Positions 20,402 to 28,607 of a DNA stretch of 64,000 nt are shown one piece after another. A program made the translations under genes and the position numbers. The notes below the pieces were generated by a model. It was given only the letters and a program-made list of their open reading frames with translations, did not search any database and was not told the DNA's origin. The stretch's first letter is position 1; each line of letters starts with the position of its first letter. Source of the DNA: Zoogloea sp. (lineage in GTDB: Bacteria; Pseudomonadota; Gammaproteobacteria; Burkholderiales; Rhodocyclaceae); the NCBI RefSeq assembly GCF_023150065.1, contig NZ_JAKLLN010000002.1:1-64000 (forward strand). Reading direction: 5' to 3'.

Positions 20402-20806
20402 ATGAAGACCTTGCCTAAACTTGCCCTCGTTTCGCTGCTGGCTGTCAGCGCCGCGGCCTGTACCGTCATCGACCCGAGCTCCAGCAGCCACAGCAGTAGC
20501 AGCAGTGGCGGTGATTCAAAGAGCGCATCGCTGATGACCCGGGAGCAGCGTATTGCCCGTTTCACCGAGAACAATTTCGATCACCTGAAGCGGGACATCA
20601 GCATCGGTCAGGGTGAGTACCTGTCGTCGCTCGCCAGCCTGATGCAGATCGAAGCTGCCCAGCGGCCAGCCTTCTTTGCTTTTGCCCAAGGCAATTTCAC
20701 CCGCCTGTTCCCCAATGCGCAGACCGGTGCCGCCGACATGCTGGCTGCACTCGATCGTGAAATGCGTGCCGACCCGCGCTTTGCCCAGCGCGTCGCCCTG
20801 AACTGA
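20402..20806 (+). CDS. DUF3015-like exported protein (possible lipoprotein)
   Basis: A 134-residue protein with a signal peptide and a cysteine at residue 20 (VSAAACTV), which may be lipidated although the lipobox lacks the usual Leu at -3. A serine-rich linker follows (residues about 26-38). The rest (EQRIARFTENNFDHLKRDI, QGEYLSSLASLM, RPAFFAFAQ-NF-RLFP) resembles the C-terminal part of DUF3015 proteins. Function is unknown. It lies 26 bases before the DUF4105 gene and reads the same way, so the two probably form an envelope-protein operon. Confidence 0.7.
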   Translation: MKTLPKLALVSLLAVSAAACTVIDPSSSSHSSSSSGGDSKSASLMTREQRIARFTENNFDHLKRDISIGQGEYLSSLASLMQIEAAQRPAFFAFAQGNFTRLFPNAQTGAADMLAALDREMRADPRFAQRVALN

Positions 20807-20832
20807 GGGGCGATTTCACGCCGGCCGCGCGC

Positions 20833-22740
20833 GTGCGCGCCGGCGCGCTGCTGGCCCTTGGCCTGATGCTGTGGGCGTCGGGCGCGAAGGCCGACCCTGC
20901 CTATCTCGTCGAACTGCAGCAGCGGGCCGCCGAGGCGCATCTGGCCGAAAGCCGGAGCTGGCAGGTGCTCCTGCATTACCGCCGCAACACCCTGGGCGGT
21001 GGCGTCACCAGTGATGCCGACGATCCGCGCTTCTTTCTTGCCCCGGGGGGCAAGACCGATCCCGCCGCCGAGCTCGCCGCAACCCTGGCCGCGTTCTTTT
21101 CGAACGCGCCCGTCGGCGCGGACCCACAGCCGGCCCAGTGCGCCTTTGTCGCCCGCTACACGTGGCTCCGCCAGGCGCTGGGATTCGACTCACTACGCCT
21201 CCCCGAACTGCCTTGCAGGGAATTCTCCCGCTGGAAGACCGAGCTGGACGCCGAGTCTGCGACGCTGGTGTTCACCTCCGCATACCTCAACAATCCCGCC
21301 TCGCTCTTCGGCCATACCCTGCTGCGCCTAGACCGGCGTGATGCCTCGGCCGGCACCCCGCTCCTGGCTTACGCGGTCAGCTACGCGGCGGACGACAGCG
21401 GCAGCACGGGCCTGATGTACGGCATAAAGGGGATCGCCGGCGGCTTCACCGGCTACTTCGACCTGCAATCCTATGATCGCCTGGTGCGCAACTACAGCGA
21501 CATCGAGAACCGGGATATCTGGGAATACCGGCTCAATCTCGGCGCAGGCCAGATGGACCGGCTCATTGCCCATCTGTGGGAGCTGCGTGGGGTCAAGTTC
21601 GATTACTTCTTCTTCAGCGAGAACTGCGCCTGGCAGCTCCTGACCTTGCTGGAAGTGGCCGATCCCGCCCTGGCCTTGTCCGACCGCTTTGCCCTGTGGG
21701 TGGCGCCCCCCGACGTTCTGCGCCTGATCAATGCCGAAGCCGGGCTGGTGCAGGGCGCCACGCCGCGTCCGGCGCGGGGCAGCGCGATCCGGCGGCGCTA
21801 CGCCGCTCTGGACGCTGGGGAGCGGAGGCAGGCGCAGGCCGTCCGCGCGGATCTCGACCAGGTGGGCAAGCCGGCGTTTCGCGCCCTGGCCCCGGATCGC
21901 CAGGCCTTGCTTCTCGACCTGGCCATGGATCTGCGTCAGCGGAGCGGTGGCGCCGGTCCCGGGAAGGAGGGGGCGGATGCCACCGCTCCCCCGGATGAGG
22001 GCCTCCATCGACTGCTGTCTGCCCGCAGTGCCCTGGGCCCGGGTGTTTCATCCCTCACCATTGCCCCCTACGCCGGCCGTCCGGAGGCTGGGCATGCGTC
22101 CCGTCGCAGCGGCCTGGCCGTGGGGCAGCGAGGTGGCCAGGGCTTCATCGAACTCAGTGCCCGCGCCAGTTTTCACGATCTGCTCGAGGCCGATGCCGGC
22201 TATGCGCCGGAGGCCGCCATCGAACTGCTTGGCGGCTCTCTTCACCACTCCCCCGCGACAGGCCGTACACGCCTGAATGCGCTGAGCCTGATTTCCATAG
22301 AATCACTGCCGCCCTTCAACCCCGTGCTGCCCCGCCCGGCCTGGCGGGCCCAGGCGGGGTGGGCACCCGCCCCCCGGCGGGACTGCCCGGACTGCCTGGT
22401 CTTCCGCGCCCAGGCCCAGGCCGGCCTGGCCAGCGAAACCCGTTGGCCGTGGCGCATCCTGTGGTTCGCCCTGCCGGGCCTGGAGTTCGAGGACGGAGCC
22501 GGGCACGCACAGCGCGCCGGCCCGGGCTTCAATGCCGGCCTGATCGCCGAACCCGCCGCCGGCTGGAAAGTCTCCGCCCGTCTTACCCGGACTGCCTACC
22601 GCTGGGGGGCGCACTCGGACGAGACCCGCTGGACGCTCGCCCAGCACTACACGCTGAATCGCGATCTGGCGGTGCGCGCCGCGTGGACGCAGTTTGGAGA
22701 GATCCGCGAGTTTTCGGTCGGAGTGCTGGTGTACTTCTGA
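20833..22740 (+). CDS. DUF4105 / Lnb-like periplasmic protein
   Basis: A 635-residue exported protein starting at GTG with a signal peptide (about 1-21, SGAKA-DP). The N-terminal half has the DUF4105 hallmarks NPASLFGHTLLR and SENCAWQLL, which contain the conserved His and Cys. This domain (PF13387) has been renamed for Lnb, a lipoprotein N-acyltransferase; whether this member has that activity is not shown. The C-terminal half looks like beta-strand-rich outer-membrane sequence and ends in Tyr-Phe. No better start codon lies between the upstream stop and 20833, so translation is probably coupled to the preceding gene. Confidence 0.75.
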   Translation: MRAGALLALGLMLWASGAKADPAYLVELQQRAAEAHLAESRSWQVLLHYRRNTLGGGVTSDADDPRFFLAPGGKTDPAAELAATLAAFFSNAPVGADPQPAQCAFVARYTWLRQALGFDSLRLPELPCREFSRWKTELDAESATLVFTSAYLNNPASLFGHTLLRLDRRDASAGTPLLAYAVSYAADDSGSTGLMYGIKGIAGGFTGYFDLQSYDRLVRNYSDIENRDIWEYRLNLGAGQMDRLIAHLWELRGVKFDYFFFSENCAWQLLTLLEVADPALALSDRFALWVAPPDVLRLINAEAGLVQGATPRPARGSAIRRRYAALDAGERRQAQAVRADLDQVGKPAFRALAPDRQALLLDLAMDLRQRSGGAGPGKEGADATAPPDEGLHRLLSARSALGPGVSSLTIAPYAGRPEAGHASRRSGLAVGQRGGQGFIELSARASFHDLLEADAGYAPEAAIELLGGSLHHSPATGRTRLNALSLISIESLPPFNPVLPRPAWRAQAGWAPAPRRDCPDCLVFRAQAQAGLASETRWPWRILWFALPGLEFEDGAGHAQRAGPGFNAGLIAEPAAGWKVSARLTRTAYRWGAHSDETRWTLAQHYTLNRDLAVRAAWTQFGEIREFSVGVLVYF

Positions 22741-22758
22741 AGATGCGCAATCTGGTGA

Positions 22759-23154
22759 TCATGTGGCGAGTGGACGCTCTGCATCGAAGTGAAAGACTTT
22801 GGCGATGATTTGCCAGCGGTCGTCAACGTGGATCAAGGTCAGGATGTCGATGAAGTGGCGTGGCCTGATTGAACAACGCAGCTTGGCCAAGGCCGTCACC
22901 GGCCCGACAAATTCGATGGAGTCGATGTGGTCGGTGCGCGCCTCGTTACGTGATGCGGGAGAGGGGCGCGCATCAATGAGGGGAAAATATTCGTCCATTC
23001 GCAGGATCAGTGGCATGTCTGCACTGGCGGTTGCGTAAACGGCCTGTGGGTGGAAAACACGGCTCAGCCGATCTGTGTCGCTGTGGTGAAGGCCGTCGAA
23101 GTAGACCTGCAGAACCGCAGCAACCTCGGCATAGGCTTGGACGTGATCGTTCAT
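22759..23154 (-). CDS. SnoaL/lumazine-binding-like (NTF2-fold) protein
   Basis: A 131-residue protein of the NTF2-like superfamily. It shows an N-terminal helix (VAAVLQVYFDGLHHSDTDRL), VFHPQAVYAT, a central ISR-type stretch, then strands ALAKLRCSIRP, FIDILTLIHVDDRWQIIAKVF. The closest class is the putative lumazine-binding type. Such proteins are often small-molecule isomerases or binding proteins. Its start overlaps the tautomerase stop (ATGA), so both come from one transcript. Confidence 0.8.
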   Translation of the reverse strand: MNDHVQAYAEVAAVLQVYFDGLHHSDTDRLSRVFHPQAVYATASADMPLILRMDEYFPLIDARPSPASRNEARTDHIDSIEFVGPVTALAKLRCSIRPRHFIDILTLIHVDDRWQIIAKVFHFDAERPLAT

Positions 23155-23372
23155 CGCTTGGACTCCTGCTCGCGGGCGCGCTGGTTTAGTACGGTGACCG
23201 TTTCACCGCCAACGCCCCAGTCGCCTGTGTCGACTTCGTCGATCACCACAAAGGTGGTGGCGGGGTTCTTGTTCAGTACGCGAACCAGCAGATCCGTTGT
23301 GCCGCGGATGAGTTGGGCCTTCTGTTCGGCCGTTGCACCTTCTCGCGTGATTTGGATGTGGACGTAGGGCAT
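23151..23372 (-). CDS. 4-oxalocrotonate tautomerase family protein
   Basis: A 73-residue protein starting Met-Pro, where Pro2 becomes the catalytic N-terminal base after Met removal. Strand VHIQITREGATAEQKAQLI and the FVVIDEVDTGDWGVGG loop are family-typical. It probably catalyses a keto-enol tautomerisation; the substrate is unknown. It is coupled to the SnoaL-like gene and, across a 216-base gap, follows the GST on the same strand. Confidence 0.88.
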   Translation of the reverse strand: MPYVHIQITREGATAEQKAQLIRGTTDLLVRVLNKNPATTFVVIDEVDTGDWGVGGETVTVLNQRAREQESKR

Positions 23373-23588
23373 GCCTTATGCTCCTTCAAAGGGGGGGAGA
23401 AGTGGAATGCAGTGCGCGAGCCGCTCAGCGAGTCGCGCTCGTCATCGCACTGCTTCCAGGGAAGCCCTCGGCTTCAGCCCGGCTCACGGCCTGTGATCAG
23501 GCGACCGCCGTTGCTGCTGGCTGTGGGAGCCAGGAGAGCGGGCTGTGTATTCCGGGCTGGGGCTGGGCAGGTGAGGGGGCTTCGGTGC

Positions 23589-24197
23589 TCAGGCCCGCAG
23601 GCCCTCGGTTTTCATTGCCGCACGTACGGCGGGCCGTTTGCCCACCTCCGTGACGAAGGCCTGCAGATGGGGCCAGTCGTTGAGGCCGATATTCACGAAC
23701 TTGGCCCAGCCCAGCACCACGAAGAGGTATGCGTCGGCGACCGTGAAGCTCGCGCCAGTGAGATAGGGCTGGCTCGCCAACTGCGTGTTCAACCACTCCA
23801 GCTTCCTGCACAGCGTGGCAGCCAGGGTGGCCTTGGCCTCCGTAGCCAGATCGGTGCGGAAGAGGGGAGTGAACGATTTGTGCAGTTCGCTGGTGATGTA
23901 GTTCTGCCACTCCATCACGCGATAGCGGGCCAGGGTGCCGGGTGCGGGCATTAGCGAGATTGCGTGCGCCGCGTCGGCAATGAACTGAGATATCACCGGG
24001 CCTTCCGTCAGCCGGGTGCCGTCTTCCAGTTCCAGCACCGGCACCTGGCCTTTGGCGTTGATCTTGTAGAAATCCCTGCCGTCGCTGGTGATGTGGCGGG
24101 CGGTGTCGACCTGTTCGAGCGAGAAGGGCAGGCCAACCTCGTGGAGCACGATGTGCGAGGCAAGTGAGCACGCTGCGGGGGAAAAGTACAGTTTCAT
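23589..24197 (-). CDS. Glutathione S-transferase
   Basis: A 202-residue cytosolic enzyme that conjugates glutathione to electrophiles. The N-terminal thioredoxin-like domain has MKLYFSPAACSLASHI, KGQVPVLELEDGTRLTEGPVI (family GSH-site pattern); the all-helical C-terminal domain has the SVADAYLF-type motif (FTVADAYLFVVLGW). It is of bacterial beta-class type, with Cys10 and Ser11 near the active site. The ATG at 24197 has AAAGGATC upstream. It is divergent from a LysR regulator across 105 bases, which suggests it is that regulator's target. Confidence 0.92.
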   Translation of the reverse strand: MKLYFSPAACSLASHIVLHEVGLPFSLEQVDTARHITSDGRDFYKINAKGQVPVLELEDGTRLTEGPVISQFIADAAHAISLMPAPGTLARYRVMEWQNYITSELHKSFTPLFRTDLATEAKATLAATLCRKLEWLNTQLASQPYLTGASFTVADAYLFVVLGWAKFVNIGLNDWPHLQAFVTEVGKRPAVRAAMKTEGLRA

Positions 24198-24302
24198 GGT
24201 CGTCGATCCTTTCAACAGAGATTGAGCGGTGAAAGTTTATTGACGACTTGGTTGATAATAAACGGATAGAAAATCACTTCACTGATTACATGGATATCAA
24301 TA

Positions 24303-25214
24303 GTGAGTCGCCAGTTTGAAACCCTTCAACTGGGTAGCTTGGAGCTGTTTTGCCTGACAGCCAAACATGGTGGCTTCACCGCCGCAGCCAAAGCCACCGG
24401 CCTTACAGCGGCGGCGGTGAGCCGCTCAATTGCACGCTTGGAGGCTCGCTTGGGGGTACGCCTCTTTATGCGGACAACGCGCCAGGTGCGCTTGACCGAC
24501 GCCGGTCAGCGCTTTTACGGGCAGTGTCAGCACGCGCTGGAACAATTGGTGGAGGCCGAGCGTGAGATCACGGGTGAGCAGACTGCTCCGGCTGGCGTGC
24601 TGCGGGTGAGCCTGCCTACGTCCTACGGTCACTATCGGGTGCTGCCGTTGCTGCCGGCGTTCACCCGGCAGTACCCGGCAATCGAACTCGACCTGCACCT
24701 GTCGAACCGCAATATCGACTTCACCGATGAAGGCTTTGATCTGGCGGTACGTGGGCGTACGCCACCAGACTCAGGGCTGGTGGCACGCAAACTGGAAGAT
24801 GCAGAACTGGTGGTCGTCGCAGCACCGGACTATGTGCGCGCTCAGGGAGAACCGAGAACGCTCGATCATCTGTCTCAACATGAGTGCATTCAGTTCATGC
24901 TGCCAAGCACCGGGCAGCCCGTTCCGTGGCTTTTGCGGCACGAAGGTCGCATCATCGAGCATGCTCCACCGGGACGCCTGCGCTGTGCCGATGACATCCT
25001 CGGGCCGGTAACCCTGGCTCGGGCGGGGGCGGGCGTACTGCAGACCTACAGGTTCCTTGTTGAGGAAGATCTGCGAGAAGGCCGCCTTGTGGAGTTGCTT
25101 TCGAACTACGCTGGCGCATCGAGACCATTCTCGCTGCTTTACCCAGCGAGCCGGCACATGCCGCTACGCGTGCGCGTGTTGATTGACTTCCTGCTCCAGC
25201 ACTTGGTGCGCTGA
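24303..25214 (+). CDS. LysR-family transcriptional regulator
   Basis: A 303-residue regulator starting at GTG. The N-terminal winged HTH (about 10-70) has LELFCLTAKHGGFTAAAKA and SRSIARLEARLGVRLF; the periplasmic-binding-like effector domain follows (GVLRVSLPTSYG to the end). It most likely controls the divergent gst and perhaps the downstream tautomerase pair. The 105-base intergenic region is AT-rich with the inverted TTATT / AATAA elements expected of a LysR site. An in-frame alternative start was not evident. Confidence 0.9.
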   Translation: MSRQFETLQLGSLELFCLTAKHGGFTAAAKATGLTAAAVSRSIARLEARLGVRLFMRTTRQVRLTDAGQRFYGQCQHALEQLVEAEREITGEQTAPAGVLRVSLPTSYGHYRVLPLLPAFTRQYPAIELDLHLSNRNIDFTDEGFDLAVRGRTPPDSGLVARKLEDAELVVVAAPDYVRAQGEPRTLDHLSQHECIQFMLPSTGQPVPWLLRHEGRIIEHAPPGRLRCADDILGPVTLARAGAGVLQTYRFLVEEDLREGRLVELLSNYAGASRPFSLLYPASRHMPLRVRVLIDFLLQHLVR

Positions 25215-25269
25215 CCCTATCGTGCCGGTCCGTCGATGCCGTCGCCCCACACTCCAGCCAGTGGGGCGG

Positions 25270-25621
25270 CTAGCCCCTCAATGCATGACAATGCCCGCGG
25301 ATCCTGATCGACCAGAGTATCGACCCGCGGCAAGAGAAGGCCGACAAGCAGGCCGCCGTCGACACCTGCAAGGCGGCTGCCGAAGCCGAGCAGAAGGAAC
25401 TGCAGCGGCAAGCCGTGACCGTTGGCGAAGCCTGGGCCGCCTACGTGGCCGCCCGCTCCCACAAGTGGGGCGACTCCCACAAGCGCGACCACGAGAAAGC
25501 CATCCTGCCCGGGGGTGAGCGGATTACCCGGGGCCGCAAGAAAGGGCAGGGGGAGTTTTCCCTGCCTGGCATGGTGCATTCCCTGCTGGCCGAACCGTTG
25601 AAGGATCTGACCCCGGAGCGC
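25270..25621 (+). repeat. Direct repeat, copy 1: 5' part of integrase
   Basis: This stretch, from a CTAG to partway through the integrase, recurs at 28000-28333 in the same orientation. The copies differ by scattered substitutions and an 18-base in-frame gap in copy 2 (missing near 25460). Confidence 0.9.
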
Positions 25622-26398
25622 CTCACGACCTGGATGCAGGCGAACAACGCCCGCGGCGCTACCGAAGCGGCGAAGAACTTCCGCCCTGTGCGCGCCTTCC
25701 TCGGCTGGTGTGCCGAGCGGTCGGAGTATGCCGGCCTCGTCCGGGCGGACGCGTGCCGCACCAGCGAAGTGCGGGACCAGGTGCAGGCGGCCAACGCCAA
25801 AGGCGACAGCCTGCAGCGGGAGCAGTTGCCCCTGTGGTTCGAGCATGTCCGGAAGCTGGGCAACCCGGTGCACTCTGCCTACCTGCAAACCCTGCTGCTG
25901 ACCGGCGCGCGCCGCGAGGAGCTGGCCGGCCTGACGTGGGATTGCGTCGACTTCCAATGGAAGTCCCTGACCATCCGGGACAAGGTAGAAGGGGAGCGCA
26001 CCATCCCGCTGACGCCCTATGTGTCGGCGCTGCTGGCGGCCCTGCCACGTCGAAATGAATGGGTGTTCTCCAGCCCCTCGGCGGCATCCGGCCGCCTCCA
26101 GGAACCGCTCAAGCCCCACAAGAAGGCGATGGAGGCTGCTGGCCTGCCGCCGTTCTCCCTGCATGACCTGCGTCGTTCCTTCGGCACGTTGGCCGAGCGG
26201 GTGGAGTGCCCGGTGGGAGTGGTGGCCCAGATCCAGGGACACAAGCCGTCCGCCCTGGCCGAGAAGCACTATCGCCGCCGGCCTCTCGACCTGCTGCGCA
26301 TGTGGCACGTGAAGATCGAGGCTTGGATTCTGGAGCACGCGGGCATCGAACAGCCGTGCGAAGGGCAGGTCCAGGGGCTGCGGGTCGTGGGAAACTGA
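25289..26398 (+). pseudogene. Phage/ICE tyrosine integrase lacking its N-terminus
   Basis: The frame opens after a stop at 25286 with no ATG; the first usable start is GTG 25415, giving 327 residues. Coding-like sequence upstream (LIDQSIDPRQEKADKQAA) matches the end of the DUF4102 arm-binding domain, so the first 70 or so residues are lost. The catalytic domain keeps all key residues: Arg in TGARREEL, His and Arg in HDLRRS, His in IQGHKPS and Tyr in EKHYRR. The break point coincides with a CTAG, the target motif of the nearby IS. It may be inactive, because the arm-site domain is missing. Confidence 0.85.
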
Positions 26399-26406
26399 TA
26401 GATTGA

Positions 26407-26419
26407 TACCGAAACGGTA
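26407..26419. promoter_or_regulatory. Probable HigA operator
   Basis: TACCGAAACGGTA, a perfect inverted repeat (TACCG-AAA-CGGTA) 17 bases before the higB start, next to a -10-like TAGATT. This suits autorepression by the antitoxin. Confidence 0.55.
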
Positions 26420-26436
26420 ACGTGCTAGATTGAGGC

Positions 26437-26730
26437 ATGCACATCATTGCACTGCGAGCACTACGCGAATTTTGGGAGAAGCATCCGCAGGCTGAAACGC
26501 CTTTGCGTGCATGGTATGCCGAGGCAAGCCGGGCCGACTGGGCAACACCGGCGGCCATCAAGGCTGCGCACCGGAATGCCAGCTTCCTGGCAAACAACCG
26601 TGTGGTGTTCAACATCAAGGGCAATGATTACCGGCTGGTGGTGGCTGTGCGCTACACCTCCACCATGATGTTCATCCGGTTTGTCGGCACCCATGCCGAG
26701 TATGACCGGATCGACGCCGAAACCATCTAG
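26437..26730 (+). CDS. higB: HigB-type mRNA interferase toxin
   Basis: A 97-residue RelE-superfamily toxin of the HigB_toxin type: LREFWEKHPQAETPLRAWY, then VVFNIKGNDYRLVVAVRY and IRFVGTHAEYDRIDAE. Such toxins cut mRNA on the ribosome. The gene is 8 bases before its antitoxin. It lies between a truncated integrase and an IS, so it is cargo of a decayed mobile element. Confidence 0.93.
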   Translation: MHIIALRALREFWEKHPQAETPLRAWYAEASRADWATPAAIKAAHRNASFLANNRVVFNIKGNDYRLVVAVRYTSTMMFIRFVGTHAEYDRIDAETI

Positions 26731-26738
26731 GAGCCGCA

Positions 26739-27119
26739 ATGGAACTGAAGCCCATCCGAACCGAAGCCGAGCACGCCGAAGCCCTGGCCGACATTGAACG
26801 TCTTTGGGACGCTCCCGAGGGCAGTGCAGATGCAGACCGGCTGGAAGTCCTTGCCATGCTGGTGGAGGCCTTTGAGAAGGCGCATTTCCCGATCGAAGCG
26901 CCCGATCCCATTTCCTACCTGGAGTACATCATGGATGTCCGGGGGCTCACCCGGAAGGACTTGGAGCAGTACATCGGGCCGCGTGGCCGGGTAGCCGACA
27001 TCATGAACCGTACCCGCCCCTTGTCTGTGACGATGATCCGCCGTCTGTGTGCAGGCCTGGGCCTGCCTGCCGACGTGCTGATTCAACCTTACGCGCTTCG
27101 CGAGCCCATCGCCGCCTGA
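26739..27119 (+). CDS. higA: HigA-type HTH antitoxin
   Basis: A 126-residue antitoxin. The N-terminal part (IRTEAEHAEALADIERLW) is the usual HigA toxin-contact region; the C-terminal HTH (DVRGLTRKDLEQYIGPRGRVADIMN, in pieces) binds the operator. It neutralises HigB and represses the operon. Unlike classic HigBA order in some operons, the toxin gene comes first, as is normal for this family. Confidence 0.9.
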   Translation: MELKPIRTEAEHAEALADIERLWDAPEGSADADRLEVLAMLVEAFEKAHFPIEAPDPISYLEYIMDVRGLTRKDLEQYIGPRGRVADIMNRTRPLSVTMIRRLCAGLGLPADVLIQPYALREPIAA

Positions 27120-27155
27120 CCGAGTACCACCGCCGCGCCTAGGGTGTGTGGACAT

Positions 27156-27686
27156 TCACGCAGCCAAAATGACAGCGGCACATAGACAGATGAACGACGC
27201 AAAACGGGATGCGAGCTTGTCGTAGCGGGTTGCGATGCGCCGAAACTGTTTGACGCGGCAAAACCAGCGTTCGACCAGATTGCGGCTGCGGTAAAGGTGC
27301 TTGTCGAGAGGCCTCGGATGCTTGCGCGTAGGGTGAGAGGGAATGACGGTCGTCACCCCGCGTTCGTTCAAGGGGTCGATCAGATGGGCGGCATCGTAAG
27401 CCGTGTCGGCCATGACGGTCTGCACCGGTAGCCCCTCGAGCAGATCCGTGGCCCGTTTGACATCGCCGGCTTGTCCCGGCGTCAGTTCAAAGCGGGCCAG
27501 ATGCCCCAGCCCCTCGACCAGCGCGTGGATCTTGGTGCTCAGTCCCCCGCGTGAGCGCCCGAGCGCCTGCTCCCCCTTTTTTTGGGTGCGCCTGCGGCAT
27601 GCTGATGGGCGCGAACGATGGTCGTGTCCAGGAAGACCTCCTCGAAATCTGCATCCTGAGCCAGCGTCGTGAACACCTGAGCCCAC
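27156..27686 (-). CDS. IS5-family transposase, second frame (OrfB)
   Basis: C-terminal half of a DDE transposase: GLSTKIHALVEG, MADTAYDA (second catalytic Asp region), then the Y-(2)-R-(3)-E-(6)-K-like box with RNLVERWFCRVKQFRR. It has no good start of its own; the first residues in this frame are not transposase-like. It is probably made only by -1 frameshifting from OrfA at the seven-A run (27577-27583). Confidence 0.85.
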   Translation of the reverse strand: MGSGVHDAGSGCRFRGGLPGHDHRSRPSACRRRTQKKGEQALGRSRGGLSTKIHALVEGLGHLARFELTPGQAGDVKRATDLLEGLPVQTVMADTAYDAAHLIDPLNERGVTTVIPSHPTRKHPRPLDKHLYRSRNLVERWFCRVKQFRRIATRYDKLASRFASFICLCAAVILAA

Positions 27687-27907
27687 ACGCCGGCATCAGA
27701 CCATCGCGCAAAACGTCGGAATACCGAGTTCCAGAGACCGAACTCCTCGGGCAGATCCCGCCATGGACTCCCCGTCCGGGCAATCCACAGGACGGCCTCG
27801 ACGAAGCGACGGCTATCCGCAGCACTGCGGCCCCGGTCTCCCACCTTACCCGGGAGCATCCCTTCGATCCGTGCCCATTGATCATCCCGCAACCACATCC
27901 GTGCCAT
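27539..27907 (-). CDS. IS5-family transposase, first frame (OrfA)
   Basis: N-terminal part of the transposase: LRDDQWARIEGMLPGK, the DUF4096-type start, then WIARTGSPWRDLPEEFG and EVFLDTTIVRAHQHAAG with the first catalytic Asp. Translation runs over AAAAAAAG at 27577-27583, where a -1 shift would fuse it to OrfB. The start at 27907 (MARMWLRDD) is family-typical; a longer frame to 27973 is not needed. Confidence 0.85.
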   Translation of the reverse strand: MARMWLRDDQWARIEGMLPGKVGDRGRSAADSRRFVEAVLWIARTGSPWRDLPEEFGLWNSVFRRFARWSDAGVWAQVFTTLAQDADFEEVFLDTTIVRAHQHAAGAPKKRGSRRSGAHAGD

Positions 27908-27999
27908 GCCTGTCGTGACCCAAAAGACAGGATGTAAACAGAAATCAGCCTTTGTGAACAGCCCCTTGAGCAAGCGCAGGGACTAAATGTCCACAGACT

Positions 28000-28333
28000 C
28001 TAGCCCCTCAATACATGACAATGCCCGCGGATCCTGATCGACCAGAGTATCGACCCGCGGCAAGAGAAGGCCGACAAGCAGGCCGCCGTCCACACCTGCA
28101 AGGCGGCTGCCGAAGCCGAGCAGAAGGAACTGCAGCGGCAAGCCGTGACCGTTGGTGAAGCCTGGGCCGCCTACGTGGCCGCCCGCTCCTACAAGCGCGA
28201 CCACGAGAAAGCCATCCGGCCCGGGGGTGAGCGGATTACCCGGGGCCGCAAGAAAGGGCAGGGGGAGCTTTCCCTGCTTGGCAGGGTGCATTCCCTGCTG
28301 GCCGAGCTGCTGAAGGATCTGACCCCGGAGCGC
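28000..28333 (+). repeat. Direct repeat, copy 2: broken 5' fragment of integrase
   Basis: This copies 25270-25621 from the same CTAG, with substitutions and an 18-base in-frame deletion. It ends abruptly after CCCCGGAGCGC and is fused to an IS fragment. As a gene it is dead. Confidence 0.9.
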
Positions 28334-28339
28334 ATCAGA

Positions 28340-28460
28340 TTTTGCCGCGTCAAACAGTTTCGGCGCATCGCAACCCGCTACGACAAGCTCGCATCCCGTT
28401 TTGCGTCGTTCATCTGTCTATGTGCCGTTGTCATTTGGGCTGCGTGAATGTCCACACACC
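28340..28460 (+). mobile_element. Inverted remnant of a second IS copy
   Basis: 121 bases that match the transposase C-terminus and left end of the complete IS in the opposite orientation (CRVKQFRRIATRYDKL on the plus strand), ending in the terminal repeat and CTAG. It differs from the intact copy at several positions, so it is an older insertion. The 150 bases that follow hold no gene. Confidence 0.88.
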
Positions 28461-28568
28461 CTAGGCAGATGTAGTCTTGTTGCCGCGACGTTGCAAGATA
28501 GGTGCATGGGCAGCCGCCGATACACGGTTCCGGGAGCGGCTGGGGAGCAATGGCTCTGAAAAGCACAA

Positions 28569-28590
28569 GGCCAACCCCGGAGGGTTGGCC
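28569..28590 (-). terminator. Terminator after tRNA-Ile
   Basis: On the minus strand, GGCCAACC-ctccgg-GGTTGGCC is followed by TTGTGCTTTT, 18 bases past the tRNA CCA end. Confidence 0.75.
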
Positions 28591-28607
28591 TGAGTGTTTG
28601 AAGCATA

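Larger units (their letters stand above)
27143..27999 (-). mobile_element. IS5-family (IS427-group-like) insertion sequence, about 857 bp
   Basis: Ends read GGTGTGTGGACATTCAC on the left and, inverted, AGTCTGTGGACATTTAG on the right, matching at 12 of the first 15 bases. CTAG flanks both sides, consistent with the TA target of this group. Two overlapping transposase frames on the minus strand are joined by a seven-A slippery run. Confidence 0.88.

Noticed and set aside
25244-25267. Terminator after the LysR gene
   Set aside because: GCCCCAC/GTGGGGC forms a 7-base stem but no T-run follows on either strand.
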